DNA from: Polyangiaceae bacterium
GTDB lineage: Bacteria > Myxococcota_A > Polyangia > Polyangiales > Polyangiaceae
NCBI GenBank assembly: GCA_947475525.1
Contig: CANJMI010000002.1
Location: 248,001-312,000 of the forward strand
Reading direction: 5' to 3'
DNA length: 64,000 nt
Below are positions 8,406 through 17,038 of the stretch, in pieces. The notes beneath the pieces are model-generated. The model did not search any database and had not been told where the DNA came from. It saw nothing but the letters and a program-made list of their open reading frames with translations. The stretch's first letter is position 1. Each line of letters begins with the position of its first letter. A program made the translations under genes and the position numbers.

Positions 8406-9965
8406 TTACAGCACAAACTGTACCGAACTCTCGAAGTCCGACTCGACGTCGCTCTGGCGCTTGCGGTTGTCGCGCTTCGCTTCCTCGTCCGTCGCATGAT
8501 CGCCTCGGTTTTCGCGCTGCGGATGCCTCGGGTCGCGCTCTTCCTTGTCGATCCCGAGCTGCCGCACGTCGATCGATTCTTTCCGGAGTTCCGCCTCGAG
8601 GATGGCGCTCGTGCTCTGGAGCATCGACACCGTGTCCCCGTGCTCGGCGCGGACCTCGATGTCGACTTCGCCCATCACCGTTCGCGCGGAGACGCTGACC
8701 GTCCCGAGCTCGCCGAGGTCGACGGTGCCCTCGGCGCCCTGTCGCAGCGTCATTTGGTTGACCGCGGACGTGGCGGCCTCTTGACGTCGGCCACGCATCA
8801 ACTGCTCGAGCTGTCGTTCTGGCGTCTCTCCATGCTCGACGCGGGTGTTCGCGACGCCGGTGCGCGTCGTGGTGGTCCGGCCAACGCCGGCCACGTTCGG
8901 TGCGGCCGCCCCAGCCGAGGTCGAGGTGGCCTTCGCGTTCGTGTTCGCCGCGCCAGTCGTCGCTGAGGCCGCGCGTGCTCCGGCAACTGTCGAGGTTTCG
9001 GTGTTCGCTCCTGCCACCGTGTTCGTCTTTGTACCAGGCGCCGCCGATGCGTCCGTAGCGCGTTTTACCGCGAATTGTGACGCGCCTTCCTTGTTTTCGC
9101 TCGGCCTTACGGCGTCCTGTAGGCGCGCAGACTCGAGCCGAGCTTCGATGCTTTGAGTGGGCTCCGGCTCACGTTCGGCCTCTCGGCTCGCGACGTGTTT
9201 ACCGCCGCCGAGAGCACCCTTCGCATGCACGTCAGCCTCGGGACCCTTCGCGTGCACGTCAGCCTCGGGACCCTTCGCGTGCACGTCAGCCTCGGGACCC
9301 TTCGCGTGCACGTCAGCCTCGGGACCCTTCGCGTGCACGTCAGCCTCGGGACCCTTCGCGTGTGCCGCGGCGCCCAGGGGTATCGCCGCGAGCGTCACCT
9401 CTTTGAGTGCAGGCGAGCTCGTCGTCGTGTTGAGGAGTGCCGCCTGGGCCGCGTGCGCCGTCGCGAGGGCCGATTCGTCGGGGGCCTGCTCGGTTGCTTC
9501 GTCGCGCGGTTCGTCGCCGACGTTGTCGGTTCGCGTTGCGGTTTTCGCGTCACCCTCGGCGGGTCGCGCGTCGGCTACTTGGGTGCGCTCATCGACGGCG
9601 TCGCGCCCATCACGGGACTGAGCGTCCGGCTTCCTCTGCGGGGCCTTTTCACTCCCAGCCTCGTCGACTCGCGCTCGCGGCGTGTCCGAGTGCTCGGCCA
9701 TCGGGCTCTTCGTCGATCGGCTCACGACGTCGTCGAGACGCTCGCGCCGTTGTGGAGGGAGCTCGCGGCGCGTCGGCGCCTTCGCCAATGGCGTCGTCGC
9801 GGCGCGCGGCAGGTCGCGCGTGGTGCCCGCGCTCGCCAGCAATTGATGGAACTTCGCACCACTCGCGGCTCGTGCCCCTGCGAGGGCTTCGCGAGCGTCA
9901 CTCGCGACCGAGTTGGATGCAGTCGCTTGTGGGTTTTGCCCCGTCCGCGTGACACCGATCGTCAT
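8406..9965 (-). CDS. fliK: Hook-length control protein FliK
   Basis: FliK is the secreted ruler that measures hook length and triggers the FlhB switch. The 519-residue product is mostly low-complexity Ala/Thr/Glu/Arg sequence, as expected of the ruler part, with a C-terminal Flg_hook domain at about residues 395-470 (GTVDLGELGTVSVSARTVMG, IEVRAEHGDTVSML). A tail rich in Asp/Arg/Glu follows. Five exact 9-residue repeats lie mid-protein (separate entry); ruler length is thought to set hook length, so these may matter. Assignment rests on the C-domain and position next to flgD. Confidence 0.88.
   Translation of the reverse strand: MTIGVTRTGQNPQATASNSVASDAREALAGARAASGAKFHQLLASAGTTRDLPRAATTPLAKAPTRRELPPQRRERLDDVVSRSTKSPMAEHSDTPRARVDEAGSEKAPQRKPDAQSRDGRDAVDERTQVADARPAEGDAKTATRTDNVGDEPRDEATEQAPDESALATAHAAQAALLNTTTSSPALKEVTLAAIPLGAAAHAKGPEADVHAKGPEADVHAKGPEADVHAKGPEADVHAKGPEADVHAKGALGGGKHVASREAEREPEPTQSIEARLESARLQDAVRPSENKEGASQFAVKRATDASAAPGTKTNTVAGANTETSTVAGARAASATTGAANTNAKATSTSAGAAAPNVAGVGRTTTTRTGVANTRVEHGETPERQLEQLMRGRRQEAATSAVNQMTLRQGAEGTVDLGELGTVSVSARTVMGEVDIEVRAEHGDTVSMLQSTSAILEAELRKESIDVRQLGIDKEERDPRHPQRENRGDHATDEEAKRDNRKRQSDVESDFESSVQFVL
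9223..9357. repeat. Five 27-bp tandem repeats inside fliK
   Basis: Five head-to-tail 27-bp units (9223, 9250, 9277, 9304, 9331) are identical except for one base in the first. On the minus strand each encodes the nine residues AKGPEADVH in frame. Near-identity at the DNA level indicates recent expansion and makes copy-number change by slippage likely without loss of frame. Confidence 0.95.
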
Positions 9966-10023
9966 AATCCCGACTCCTTCGCCGACTTCCTTGTCGACGA
10001 CACTGCCGCAACTGCGCGACAGG

Positions 10024-10476
10024 TTAGCGATTCGGAGTCAGGCTTTGCACGATGCGTGCCGCCATCTCGTCGGTGACGTGTTGGTCGGCAAGTTCGCTCT
10101 CGACCCGTTGACGCTCCGTCTCCGACTCGCGCCAGATCTCCATCTTGCGCAGCTCGCGCTGGGCGTGCGTCGCCGCTTCGAGCTTGAGGCGCTCGGCGTT
10201 CAACGCGACCTCCCGGCGCTCTTTCGCGAGGTCGACTTCGCGACGCAGGGAAAGCAGGTGCATGCGCCGCAGGCCGAATTCGTGGACAGAATTGGGGGCC
10301 GCGGCCTCGTCACTCGCGGCCTCGTCGTTCCAACGCCTATCGGCTGCCGCCACGGCCAACGTGGCGACTTCCGTCGCGCGCTGCGCGGTGGCGAGTTCCC
10401 CGTGCGCTCGGTCCCGTTCGCGCCCGCGTAGCTCGATGAGGCGCCCGATTCGCTTGAGTTTCTGTCGATTCGACAT
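10024..10476 (-). CDS. fliJ: Flagellar export chaperone FliJ-like
   Basis: FliJ is a small coiled-coil protein that sits in the FliI hexamer and couples it to FlhA. This 150-residue product is almost entirely charged helix (Glu/Arg/Ala-rich, with heptad-like stretches such as REVDLAKERREVALNAERLKLE) and has no other domain. FliJ sequences diverge strongly, so the call leans on size, coiled-coil character and position after fliI and before fliK. It starts 41 bases after fliI. Confidence 0.8.
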   Translation of the reverse strand: MSNRQKLKRIGRLIELRGRERDRAHGELATAQRATEVATLAVAAADRRWNDEAASDEAAAPNSVHEFGLRRMHLLSLRREVDLAKERREVALNAERLKLEAATHAQRELRKMEIWRESETERQRVESELADQHVTDEMAARIVQSLTPNR

Positions 10477-10517
10477 CGTACGTGCGCTCCGCGTAGGGCT
10501 CGCTCATAAAGGCGATT

Positions 10518-11846
10518 TTAGCGAAGCGAATCCTTCCAAATGTCCTCGAGCTGCTTCAAGACGAGCTGCAGGCTGCTCGTCTCATCGAGGCCTTGGCGGA
10601 GGAGCGCCTCGATGCGCGGCACCGCAGCGACGGCCGCATCGACACGCGCATCGCTGCCGCGGACGTAGGCGCCGATTTTCAAGAGGTCGGAGGCCTCACG
10701 GTACGCGCCGAGGAGCTCGCGCACGCGGTTTGCGTACGTCCGGTGGTCCGGCGTTGTGATCTCGTTGAACACACGCGTGACGCTGGCGAGCACGTCGACC
10801 GCCGGGAAGACGCCCCGCTGGGCAAGCTCGCGCGAGAGCACGATGTGTCCGTCGAGCGTGCCGCGCACCGTGTCGGCGATGGGGTCGTTCATGTCGTCGC
10901 CCTCGACGAGCACGGTGTAAATCCCCGTGATGCTGCCTTCGTGCTCGCAGTTTCCCGCCCGCTCGAAGAGCGCGGGGATCGACGCGAATACGCTCGGTGT
11001 GTAGCCCTTCGTCACCGGTGGCTCGCCCGCCGCGAGCGTGGCTTCGCGCAGCGCCATCGCGTAGCGCGTGACCGAGTCCATCATCAAAAGGACGTGTTTT
11101 CCTTGGTCGCGGAAGTATTCGGCGACCGCTGTCGCCCGCAGCGCACCTTGCGCACGCACGAGCGGAGGCGCATCGCTCGTCGCCACGATGACGACCGCGT
11201 GGCTCAGCCCTTTAGGCCCGAGCGCGTTGCGGACGAATTCACCGACTTCGCGACCTCGCTCGCCGATCAAGCCGACTACCACGACGTCCGCGCGCGCGCG
11301 CCGCGCCATCATGGCGAGCAACGTGCTCTTGCCGACGCCCGTCCCCGCAAAAAGTCCGAGGCGCTGACCGCGGCCAATGGGCAGCAGCCCATCGAGCACG
11401 CGCACCCGCGTCTCGACTTGCTCGTGGATTGGACGACGCGTGAAAGGCTGCGGAGGCTCGCGCCGCATCGGTACGCGGCTCGTACACACGGGCGCGGGCC
11501 GGCCGTCGAGGGGTTGGCCGAAGGCGTCGAGTACCCGGCCGAGCAAGGCCTCGCCGACGTCGACTTTCGCGCCCCGCGCTTTGCGAGTGACGCCCATTCC
11601 GTGATGCACCCCCGCAGTCGGTCCGAGTGGAGCTGCGAGGAGCCGACCCTGCCGAAAACCAAGGACTTCGAGCGCGAGTCGCCGGTCGGGCAGGTTGATT
11701 TCGAGCCGGTCACCCGTCGCCGCGCTGAGCCCGACGACCTCGACAAGGAGCCCGACGACCTCGTGGACTTGGCCCTCCGCGGCCATGGGCTCGGCGGCGT
11801 GGGCGCGCTCGATGTACGGCGACAGATCGATGGCGCTCACCGTCAT
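10518..11846 (-). CDS. fliI: Flagellum-specific ATPase FliI
   Basis: FliI is the F1-beta-like ATPase that energises substrate unfolding for flagellar export. From the ATG at 11846 the product has 442 residues (MTVSAIDLSPY). It contains Walker A GTGVGKST (about 168-175), GLIGERGREVGEF, the Walker B region HVLLMMDSVTR, and the T3SS-ATPase stretch GEPPVTKGYTPSVFA. An upstream ATG at 11885 lies inside fliH and is less likely; the chosen start is four bases after the fliH stop. FliH (upstream) is its regulator and FliJ (downstream) its stalk. Confidence 0.97.
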   Translation of the reverse strand: MTVSAIDLSPYIERAHAAEPMAAEGQVHEVVGLLVEVVGLSAATGDRLEINLPDRRLALEVLGFRQGRLLAAPLGPTAGVHHGMGVTRKARGAKVDVGEALLGRVLDAFGQPLDGRPAPVCTSRVPMRREPPQPFTRRPIHEQVETRVRVLDGLLPIGRGQRLGLFAGTGVGKSTLLAMMARRARADVVVVGLIGERGREVGEFVRNALGPKGLSHAVVIVATSDAPPLVRAQGALRATAVAEYFRDQGKHVLLMMDSVTRYAMALREATLAAGEPPVTKGYTPSVFASIPALFERAGNCEHEGSITGIYTVLVEGDDMNDPIADTVRGTLDGHIVLSRELAQRGVFPAVDVLASVTRVFNEITTPDHRTYANRVRELLGAYREASDLLKIGAYVRGSDARVDAAVAAVPRIEALLRQGLDETSSLQLVLKQLEDIWKDSLR

Positions 11847-11850
11847 GGTT

Positions 11851-12588
11851 TTAGCGCTCTTCGGTGACCCCAAGCGACTCGACAACCGCTCGGATCCGCG
11901 CCGTGGCGCTGCCGTCGATGCGGCTCACCTTGCTCTGAATGTCGCACGAGCCCGCGGCGAGCTTCGCGTCGACACGCGGCACGAACACGCGACCTTCGGC
12001 ATCGCGCCAGGCCTCTGGCGGCACGGCCGCGAACACGTCCGGTGACACGATGACGGTCAGCTCGCTCTGGTCCGCGAGCGCCGCGAGCGCCTGCTTCGCC
12101 CAGCTCGCGATGCGTCCGGCATCGGTCTTGAGCTCCCGGCCGACGACCTTTTCGGCGAGCGTTGCCGCGAGCTCGACGACGTCCGCTTCGCAGCTCTCGA
12201 GCAGGCGCTTGTGCACGCGGTCCGCCGAGGAGGCCATCGCGGCGAGCTGCTGTTGCACCGCGGCAAGCTCGGCCGCCATGCTCGCGAGCTCGCCCTCGTA
12301 GTCCCGGGTCGGCGCAGTGAAGGTCGGCGCGTCCACCATGGGCTCGAGCGCGGCTCCGGCCATGGCGGCGTGCAAGGATCGCTCGAGTGCGGCGGAGCGC
12401 TCTCCGATCGGTCGATCGCCATTCGAGGGCGGCATCACGCTGCTGCCCGGTGGTGGCGTCGAATCGAAGGGATTCTCTGTAATTGCGGCTGACGCGGAAT
12501 CGAGCCAGCGCGGCCGCGCGACGCGCTCTCCGGAGCCTCCAGCCCAAGGCACGGGCTGCGTGTCCGGTGCGTCACCGCTACGGCGCAT
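11851..12588 (-). CDS. fliH: Flagellar assembly protein FliH
   Basis: FliH dimerises, binds the N-terminus of FliI and tethers the ATPase to FliN. The 245-residue product has a disordered Pro/Ser-rich N-terminus, a helical mid-section (ELASMAAELAAVQQQLAAM) and the conserved C-terminal region with LAATLAEKVVGRELKTD and VSPDVFAAV followed by a Gly/Asp-rich turn (AGSCDIQS). It is four bases after fliG and four before fliI, the canonical order. Confidence 0.92.
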   Translation of the reverse strand: MRRSGDAPDTQPVPWAGGSGERVARPRWLDSASAAITENPFDSTPPPGSSVMPPSNGDRPIGERSAALERSLHAAMAGAALEPMVDAPTFTAPTRDYEGELASMAAELAAVQQQLAAMASSADRVHKRLLESCEADVVELAATLAEKVVGRELKTDAGRIASWAKQALAALADQSELTVIVSPDVFAAVPPEAWRDAEGRVFVPRVDAKLAAGSCDIQSKVSRIDGSATARIRAVVESLGVTEER

Positions 12589-12591
12589 GGT

Positions 12592-13572
12592 TCACTCGTC
12601 GCCTCCGCGTCCGAGATCGAGCACGCCATCGGCCTCGAGACGCAGCGCAACTTGGACGACTTCCTGTCGTGCACTTTCGACTTCGGACTTGCGAACTTTA
12701 CCGAGCACTTCGAGATCGTCGCGGATGAGTGCGGAGGCGCGTTCCGACAGGCCGAGGAAGATCGCGTTGATGACTTCTGGCGGCGCACCCTTCAGCGCGA
12801 TCGTCAATCGTTCGGTGGGCACCTCGCGGAGCAGCGTACGCATCGATTTTGCGTCGAGGCGGGCGAGGTCGACGAAGGTGAACATTGCGAGGCGCATGTC
12901 GCGCGCGAGCTCAGGTTGCTTTTCTTCGATTTGTTCGAGGACCGTCGCCGACATTTGGCGACCGCCCGAGTTCAAGATGTCTGCCGCGCGCTTGATGCCG
13001 TCGAGTGTGAGCGACGCCTCGTTCGAGGCCTGCGGCAATTCGGCGGCGAGTGCGGCCGCGACGTCGTCCAAGACCTGAATCGGCAGGTCGGTCATCTTCG
13101 TCATTCGCATGAGGATCGCCGCCTCGCGCTCCGGTGGTAGCGCTTCCAAGATCGCTGCCGCCCGGATCGGGTCGAGGCGTGCGAGCACCGCCGCGATCAG
13201 CTGATCCGTCTCGTCGGTGAGGAGAGCGGCGACGGCTTCGGGCGGCGCGGCTTCGAGTTTCGGAATTGGCCCGTCGTTCTCGAGCTCGGTGGGCGTCTCG
13301 GTCGAGCCTTGGAGGCCGCCACGGGTCAGCCGCCGCAGGTACGTCAGGCCGCCTTTAGGCACCGCGACGGCGATGCCGCTGCGACTGACGAATTCTTTGT
13401 ACGTCTCGTCGAGTGCGCCGCTGCTGACCTCGTGCATCGAGGTCGCGATCTCGCGCAGTTTTCGCAGCTCGATGGGATCGAGCTCGTTAACGATCGGCGC
13501 GGCCACCTCTTCGTCGAGGGACAGAAGAAACAGAACCGCCTTTTGAGGATCGGTGAGGTTCGCTGTCGCCAT
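12592..13572 (-). CDS. fliG: Flagellar motor switch protein FliG
   Basis: FliG links the MS ring to the C-ring and faces the stator. The 326-residue product has the FliG-N domain (DPQKAVLFLLSLDEEVAAPIV), the middle domain (LDPIRAAAILEALP) and the C-terminal torque domain with MFTFVDLARLDAKSMRTLLREV and MRLAM. The charged helix ALKGAPPEVINAIFLGLSERA matches the torque helix. The usual EHPQ motif appears as ETDQ. Its start is 121 bases after fliF, a relatively large gap for this operon. Confidence 0.96.
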   Translation of the reverse strand: MATANLTDPQKAVLFLLSLDEEVAAPIVNELDPIELRKLREIATSMHEVSSGALDETYKEFVSRSGIAVAVPKGGLTYLRRLTRGGLQGSTETPTELENDGPIPKLEAAPPEAVAALLTDETDQLIAAVLARLDPIRAAAILEALPPEREAAILMRMTKMTDLPIQVLDDVAAALAAELPQASNEASLTLDGIKRAADILNSGGRQMSATVLEQIEEKQPELARDMRLAMFTFVDLARLDAKSMRTLLREVPTERLTIALKGAPPEVINAIFLGLSERASALIRDDLEVLGKVRKSEVESARQEVVQVALRLEADGVLDLGRGGDE

Positions 13573-13637
13573 GGTCTTGTCCCGATCGTCCGGTGCGCGT
13601 CACGCCGTGGACGCTGCAAGGGCTAGCAAAAGCCATA

Positions 13638-13659
13638 CCCCGCCGGCGCGCGTGCGGGG
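13638..13659. other. Small GC hairpin in the fliF-fliG gap
   Basis: CCCCGC (13638-13643) and GCGGGG (13654-13659) can pair across a 10-base loop. No T-tract follows on either strand, so this is not a convincing intrinsic terminator. It could stabilise or process the long operon mRNA. The rest of this 121-base gap shows no gene. Confidence 0.3.
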
Positions 13660-13693
13660 AAGGCCTTCGTGCAGGTAGGCCGCGCGTTGCGCG

Positions 13694-15418
13694 TCAGGCA
13701 GCGGCGTCCTTCGGTACTTGGGGCAGCTCGTAACCCGAGAGCCAGTGTCGGAGCACAAGGGCCGCGCTCGCTGGGTCGACGGTGGCGCGGCGGAGAGCCT
13801 CGACACGGAAATCGATGGGTTCTTGAGTCTGCGGCGGCTCGGCGAGCTTGGTGGCTTCGAGTTGGAGCTTGGCGATGCGTTCCTGAGCGGCGAGTTCTTT
13901 CAATCGCTCGTCGCCTGCAAGTTTGCTGTGCTTTCGATAGGACCGTCGGAGCAGCAAGAGCACGATGCCGCCAAAGAGTGTGGCTGCCACGACCTGCGCG
14001 AGAGGTAGGTATTTTCCGTACTTTTCTTTCAGGGGTGCGGGTAGCGGCAAGAAGGTCGGCTCGGCCTCGGGCTCGGGGAGCTTCTCGATGTAGAACGGCA
14101 CCGACTCGACGGTGACGACATCGCCGCGATCTTCGTCAAAGCCAACGGCGCTGCGGACGAGTTGGCTCAGCTTGTCGAGTTCGGGCTGAGGTCGGGGCAC
14201 CACGAGCCCCGCTGCGGTGACGTCCTCGATGCCGTCGATCACCACGGCGACCGCGAGTCGCTTCACGTTCTGGGTCACGCTGACGCGCCGTTCTTGAACA
14301 CGATCGATCTCGAAGTTGCGGGTCGATTGACGGCGCACGGTGCCGCCGGTGCCGCCTTCGGGGCCCACTCCGACGGCCGTTTCCGCGCCGGGAAGCGTGC
14401 CTTCGGCGCCAGGGACGCCGGCGACGGTGTTGTCCGTGGGCGCACCGGTGGCCGATTGCTCGACGAGCTGTTGTTCGCTTCGCATCGACGAGCGGCTGTG
14501 GTCGTACTTATCGGTCGTCGTCTCGACTTTCGCGCGGTCGAGCTCCGCGGTTACCCGCACGTCGACGTGTCCCGTTCCGAGGACGCGCTCCAGCATCGTT
14601 CGCGTGCGCTCCTCGAGCAGGGCCTCTACCCCGTGGCGCTGCGCGAGGAGATCCTGCTCCGCGGCACTCGTCCCGCCCGCTTCACCGTCGGCGAGGACCG
14701 GTCGGGGGCGATGGAGCATTCGACCGTCGGTTGTCACCAGCGTTACGCGATCGGGGTCAAGGCCTTGGACCGCGGAAGAGACGAGGCTCACGATGCTCGA
14801 GACCTCTTCATCCTCCATGCGCGCCCCCCGCAACTTCACGACCACGGAGGCCGTTGCCGCTTCTTTCTTCTGCGCGAACACCGAGGCTTTCGGCAGCACG
14901 AGATGCACCCGCGCGCTCTGGACGGAGCGAACCGTGCCGATCGTTCGTGCAAGCTCGCCTTCCATCGCGCGGCGGTAGACGACCTGCTGCTCGAACTCCG
15001 TCGCCCCGAGACGCATGTTGTCGAAGCTCTCGAAGCCGACGTGTCCACCTTTCGGAATGCCTTCAGCCGCGAGCTGCAGGCGGACCTCGTGGACCTTGTC
15101 TTTCGGGATCTTGATGGTCGTGCCGTCGCCCGTCAGCTCAAAGGGGATCTTCTGTGCCTTCAATTTCTCGACGATCGCTCCAGCGTCTTCGCCTTCGAGC
15201 TTGCCGTAGAGCACCGCGTACTCGCGGAACATCGGGGCCGTGGTGAAGTACGTGGCGACGACCAACGCCGTCGCTGCCGAAGTGATGAGAAAGAGTCGGG
15301 CCGGAAACGGAAGGCGGTTCCAGACGCTCTTGATCTGATCGAGCACTTCGCGAGCGCGAGCGGGAAGGAGCGGCGCGTCGTCGGGTACTTTGGTGGAGTC
15401 GGTTCGTGTTTCAGACAT
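13694..15418 (-). CDS. fliF: Flagellar MS-ring protein FliF
   Basis: FliF forms the inner-membrane MS ring, the base on which the flagellum is built. The 574-residue product has an N-terminal membrane helix (LPFPARLFLITSAATALVVA), the ring-building motifs of the YscJ/FliF domain (IPFELTGDGTTIKIPKDKVHEVRLQLA, EGELARTIGTVRSVQSARVHLVLP), a Gly/Thr-rich beta-collar insert near residues 325-370, a second membrane helix (LAQVVAATLFGGIVLLLL) and a C-terminal FliG-binding tail containing VLRHWLSG. It overlaps fliE by eight bases. Confidence 0.97.
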   Translation of the reverse strand: MSETRTDSTKVPDDAPLLPARAREVLDQIKSVWNRLPFPARLFLITSAATALVVATYFTTAPMFREYAVLYGKLEGEDAGAIVEKLKAQKIPFELTGDGTTIKIPKDKVHEVRLQLAAEGIPKGGHVGFESFDNMRLGATEFEQQVVYRRAMEGELARTIGTVRSVQSARVHLVLPKASVFAQKKEAATASVVVKLRGARMEDEEVSSIVSLVSSAVQGLDPDRVTLVTTDGRMLHRPRPVLADGEAGGTSAAEQDLLAQRHGVEALLEERTRTMLERVLGTGHVDVRVTAELDRAKVETTTDKYDHSRSSMRSEQQLVEQSATGAPTDNTVAGVPGAEGTLPGAETAVGVGPEGGTGGTVRRQSTRNFEIDRVQERRVSVTQNVKRLAVAVVIDGIEDVTAAGLVVPRPQPELDKLSQLVRSAVGFDEDRGDVVTVESVPFYIEKLPEPEAEPTFLPLPAPLKEKYGKYLPLAQVVAATLFGGIVLLLLRRSYRKHSKLAGDERLKELAAQERIAKLQLEATKLAEPPQTQEPIDFRVEALRRATVDPASAALVLRHWLSGYELPQVPKDAAA

Positions 15419-15791
15419 TGATTCGCCACAATTCGTGGAAGGCGTCGAGGAGCTTGGTGCGGACCGTGCCGACCATACGGAGCGAAATCTCGGCTTCCTT
15501 GGCAGAGATCATCGTGCCGTGGAGGTCGTCGAAAGAGCCGCGGGCGAAGGCTTGGGCTTGGGCTTCGGCCACGTGCCCGAGCTCGTTGGTCTTTTCGATG
15601 CCAGCGGAGAGCAAATCCCCAAAATTGCTGTCACCAACGTTCCCAGGGCGGCCGGATTTTTCGGCCCACTGGAGGTCCCCCGCCTGCATGCCCTGGCTCG
15701 CGCCGCGACCGAGTGTCCCGCCTTCGAGCGGCAGGTTCGCGCCGCGCATGCGGACTTCAGGGATTCCGTAAAAGCTTCCAATGGCTGCCAT
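15411..15791 (-). CDS. fliE: MS-ring/rod adapter protein FliE
   Basis: FliE joins the MS ring to the rod and is an early export substrate. The 126-residue product has a Gly-rich N-terminus and the conserved C-terminal helices: FGDLLSAGIEKTNELGHVAEAQ, then DLHGTMISAKEAEISLRMVGTVRTKLLDA. It sits between flgC (three bases away) and fliF (8-base overlap), the canonical order. Confidence 0.95.
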   Translation of the reverse strand: MAAIGSFYGIPEVRMRGANLPLEGGTLGRGASQGMQAGDLQWAEKSGRPGNVGDSNFGDLLSAGIEKTNELGHVAEAQAQAFARGSFDDLHGTMISAKEAEISLRMVGTVRTKLLDAFHELWRINV

Positions 15792-15794
15792 GGT

Positions 15795-16241
15795 TCACCG
15801 TGCGATTCGAAGGGCCGAAGCGGCCATCTGCTTTATCGATTCAATCGAGGTGACGCCCGCCTCGTAGGCCCGAGACGCAGTCATCATGTTGACCATTTCC
15901 GTCACGACATTGACGTTCGGCATCTGGACGTAACCGGAGGGGTCGGCGTCGGGGTGCTGCGGGTCATAGACGAGCTGCCCGGGGGTCTGGTCCGGCTGGA
16001 CGCGTGTCATTTCGACTGTTTCGATGGCCCGGAGGACCGGATCGAACGAGCCCGGGCTCACCGAGCGGGCTTGAAACACCGGGTCGAGGCGGCGGTAAGG
16101 CTGCCCGTCGGCCCCTCGAGTCGTATGCGCGTTCGCGAGGTTCGACGCGATGACGTTCATGCGCGCGCGCTCGGCCGACAGGCCCGACCCCGCGACTTCC
16201 AACGCCGTGAAAATGCCTGGTAATGCTCCTACTCCGCTCAT
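15795..16241 (-). CDS. flgC: Proximal rod protein FlgC
   Basis: FlgC is a proximal rod subunit. The 148-residue product starting at the ATG at 16241 (MSGVGALPGIF) has the rod motif MNVIASNLANAHTTRG near residues 29-44 and the C-terminal block YVQMPNVNVVTEMVNMMTASRAYEAG. A longer reading to 16268 would intrude into flgB and is rejected. The chosen start is two bases from the flgB stop. Confidence 0.96.
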   Translation of the reverse strand: MSGVGALPGIFTALEVAGSGLSAERARMNVIASNLANAHTTRGADGQPYRRLDPVFQARSVSPGSFDPVLRAIETVEMTRVQPDQTPGQLVYDPQHPDADPSGYVQMPNVNVVTEMVNMMTASRAYEAGVTSIESIKQMAASALRIAR

Positions 16242-16243
16242 GG

Positions 16244-16633
16244 TCACTTCCCGTCTCGGACGGCCCAATCAAGGTTGTCGAGCTCGGTTTTCACCATCGA
16301 GGTGATGGCGTCGTACCGGAGGTTGTTCGAAGCGACTTTGACCGCTTCGCGATCGAGGCTGACGCTGTTGCCATCGGCCCCGACGGGGGAAAAGACGTCG
16401 CGTGCGACGTGCCAGCGCGCATTGCCGCCGGCGCTACCGAAGTGCCCCGGAGCGCGGGCCTCCATCTCGACTTGAAGGGCGCCCCCAAATTCGTTGGCTT
16501 CGCGGACGAGGTCCTGCGCTTTGAAGCCCGGTGTATCGACTTGCGAGAGGTTCGTGGTCAGGAGGTTGTGGCGTGCGAGGTGGTAATCGAGCGCCTGGTG
16601 GAGCGGGCTTACCCCGCCGAGGATGGAGCTCAT
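16244..16633 (-). CDS. flgB: Proximal rod protein FlgB
   Basis: FlgB is a proximal rod subunit and here the first gene of the roughly 16-kb minus-strand operon. The 129-residue product carries ARHNLLTTNLSQVDTPGFKAQDL near the N-terminus and the FlgB C-terminal stretch NSVSLDREAVKVASNNLRYDA. A sigma-54-type promoter lies 15 bases before the ATG, leaving almost no leader; no clear Shine-Dalgarno sequence would be within the transcript. Confidence 0.95.
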   Translation of the reverse strand: MSSILGGVSPLHQALDYHLARHNLLTTNLSQVDTPGFKAQDLVREANEFGGALQVEMEARAPGHFGSAGGNARWHVARDVFSPVGADGNSVSLDREAVKVASNNLRYDAITSMVKTELDNLDWAVRDGK

Positions 16634-16647
16634 AGGAAGAGGACCTC

Positions 16648-16663
16648 AGCACGTGGCGTGCCA
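16648..16663 (-). promoter_or_regulatory. Sigma-54-type promoter of the flgB-flhA operon
   Basis: Read on the minus strand the site is TGGCACGCCACGTGCT, matching the -24/-12 consensus (TGGCACG, four bases, TTGCW) at all but one defined position, with correct GG-N10-GC spacing. The expected start of transcription is about 16637, only a few bases before the flgB ATG. On the plus strand an overlapping weaker match (16654-16669, TGGCGTG then CCGCA) points toward flbD. Sigma-54 control of flagellar genes is known in many proteobacteria; use here is inference. Confidence 0.62.
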
Positions 16664-16762
16664 GCCGCATTCCGCTCGGCTGGGTGCCGCGAGGTCGCTC
16701 AGGGAACTTCGGTCCTAAAATTGCCAAAGCGGTGCGGACCGCTCTACCCTCGGAAGGCCAAC

Positions 16763-17035
16763 GTGCTCAAACTGACCCGCCTCAATCGCCATACGGTGGC
16801 GATAAACCCCGATCACATCGTTGTTGTCGACGTTTCGCCCGACACGACGCTCCGCATGCTCAGCGGAGAGACCATCATCGTGCGCGAGTCGCTCGACGAG
16901 GTCATCGACAGTTACGTCGCGCTCCGCCGCCGTGTTCATTCGCTCGGCCCCGGCGTATGCCCGCTCGGTCGCGGTGACGGCGAGCGTCCACCGGCCTTCG
17001 CCGTCCTGATGAAGGACACGGAAGAGGAGTCCTGA
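16763..17035 (+). CDS. flbD: Flagellar protein FlbD/SwrD family
   Basis: This 90-residue product starts at a GTG (16763) with a well-placed GGAAGG five bases upstream. Its first 60 residues, LTRLNRHTVAINPDHIVVVD then TLRMLSGETIIVRESLDEVI, match the FlbD/SwrD family, small proteins encoded beside motA that raise flagellar torque in Bacillus (SwrD). The C-terminal 30 residues are an extra charged tail. It is unrelated to the Caulobacter activator also named FlbD. It lies three bases before motA. Confidence 0.88.
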   Translation: MLKLTRLNRHTVAINPDHIVVVDVSPDTTLRMLSGETIIVRESLDEVIDSYVALRRRVHSLGPGVCPLGRGDGERPPAFAVLMKDTEEES

Positions 17036-17038
17036 CTG

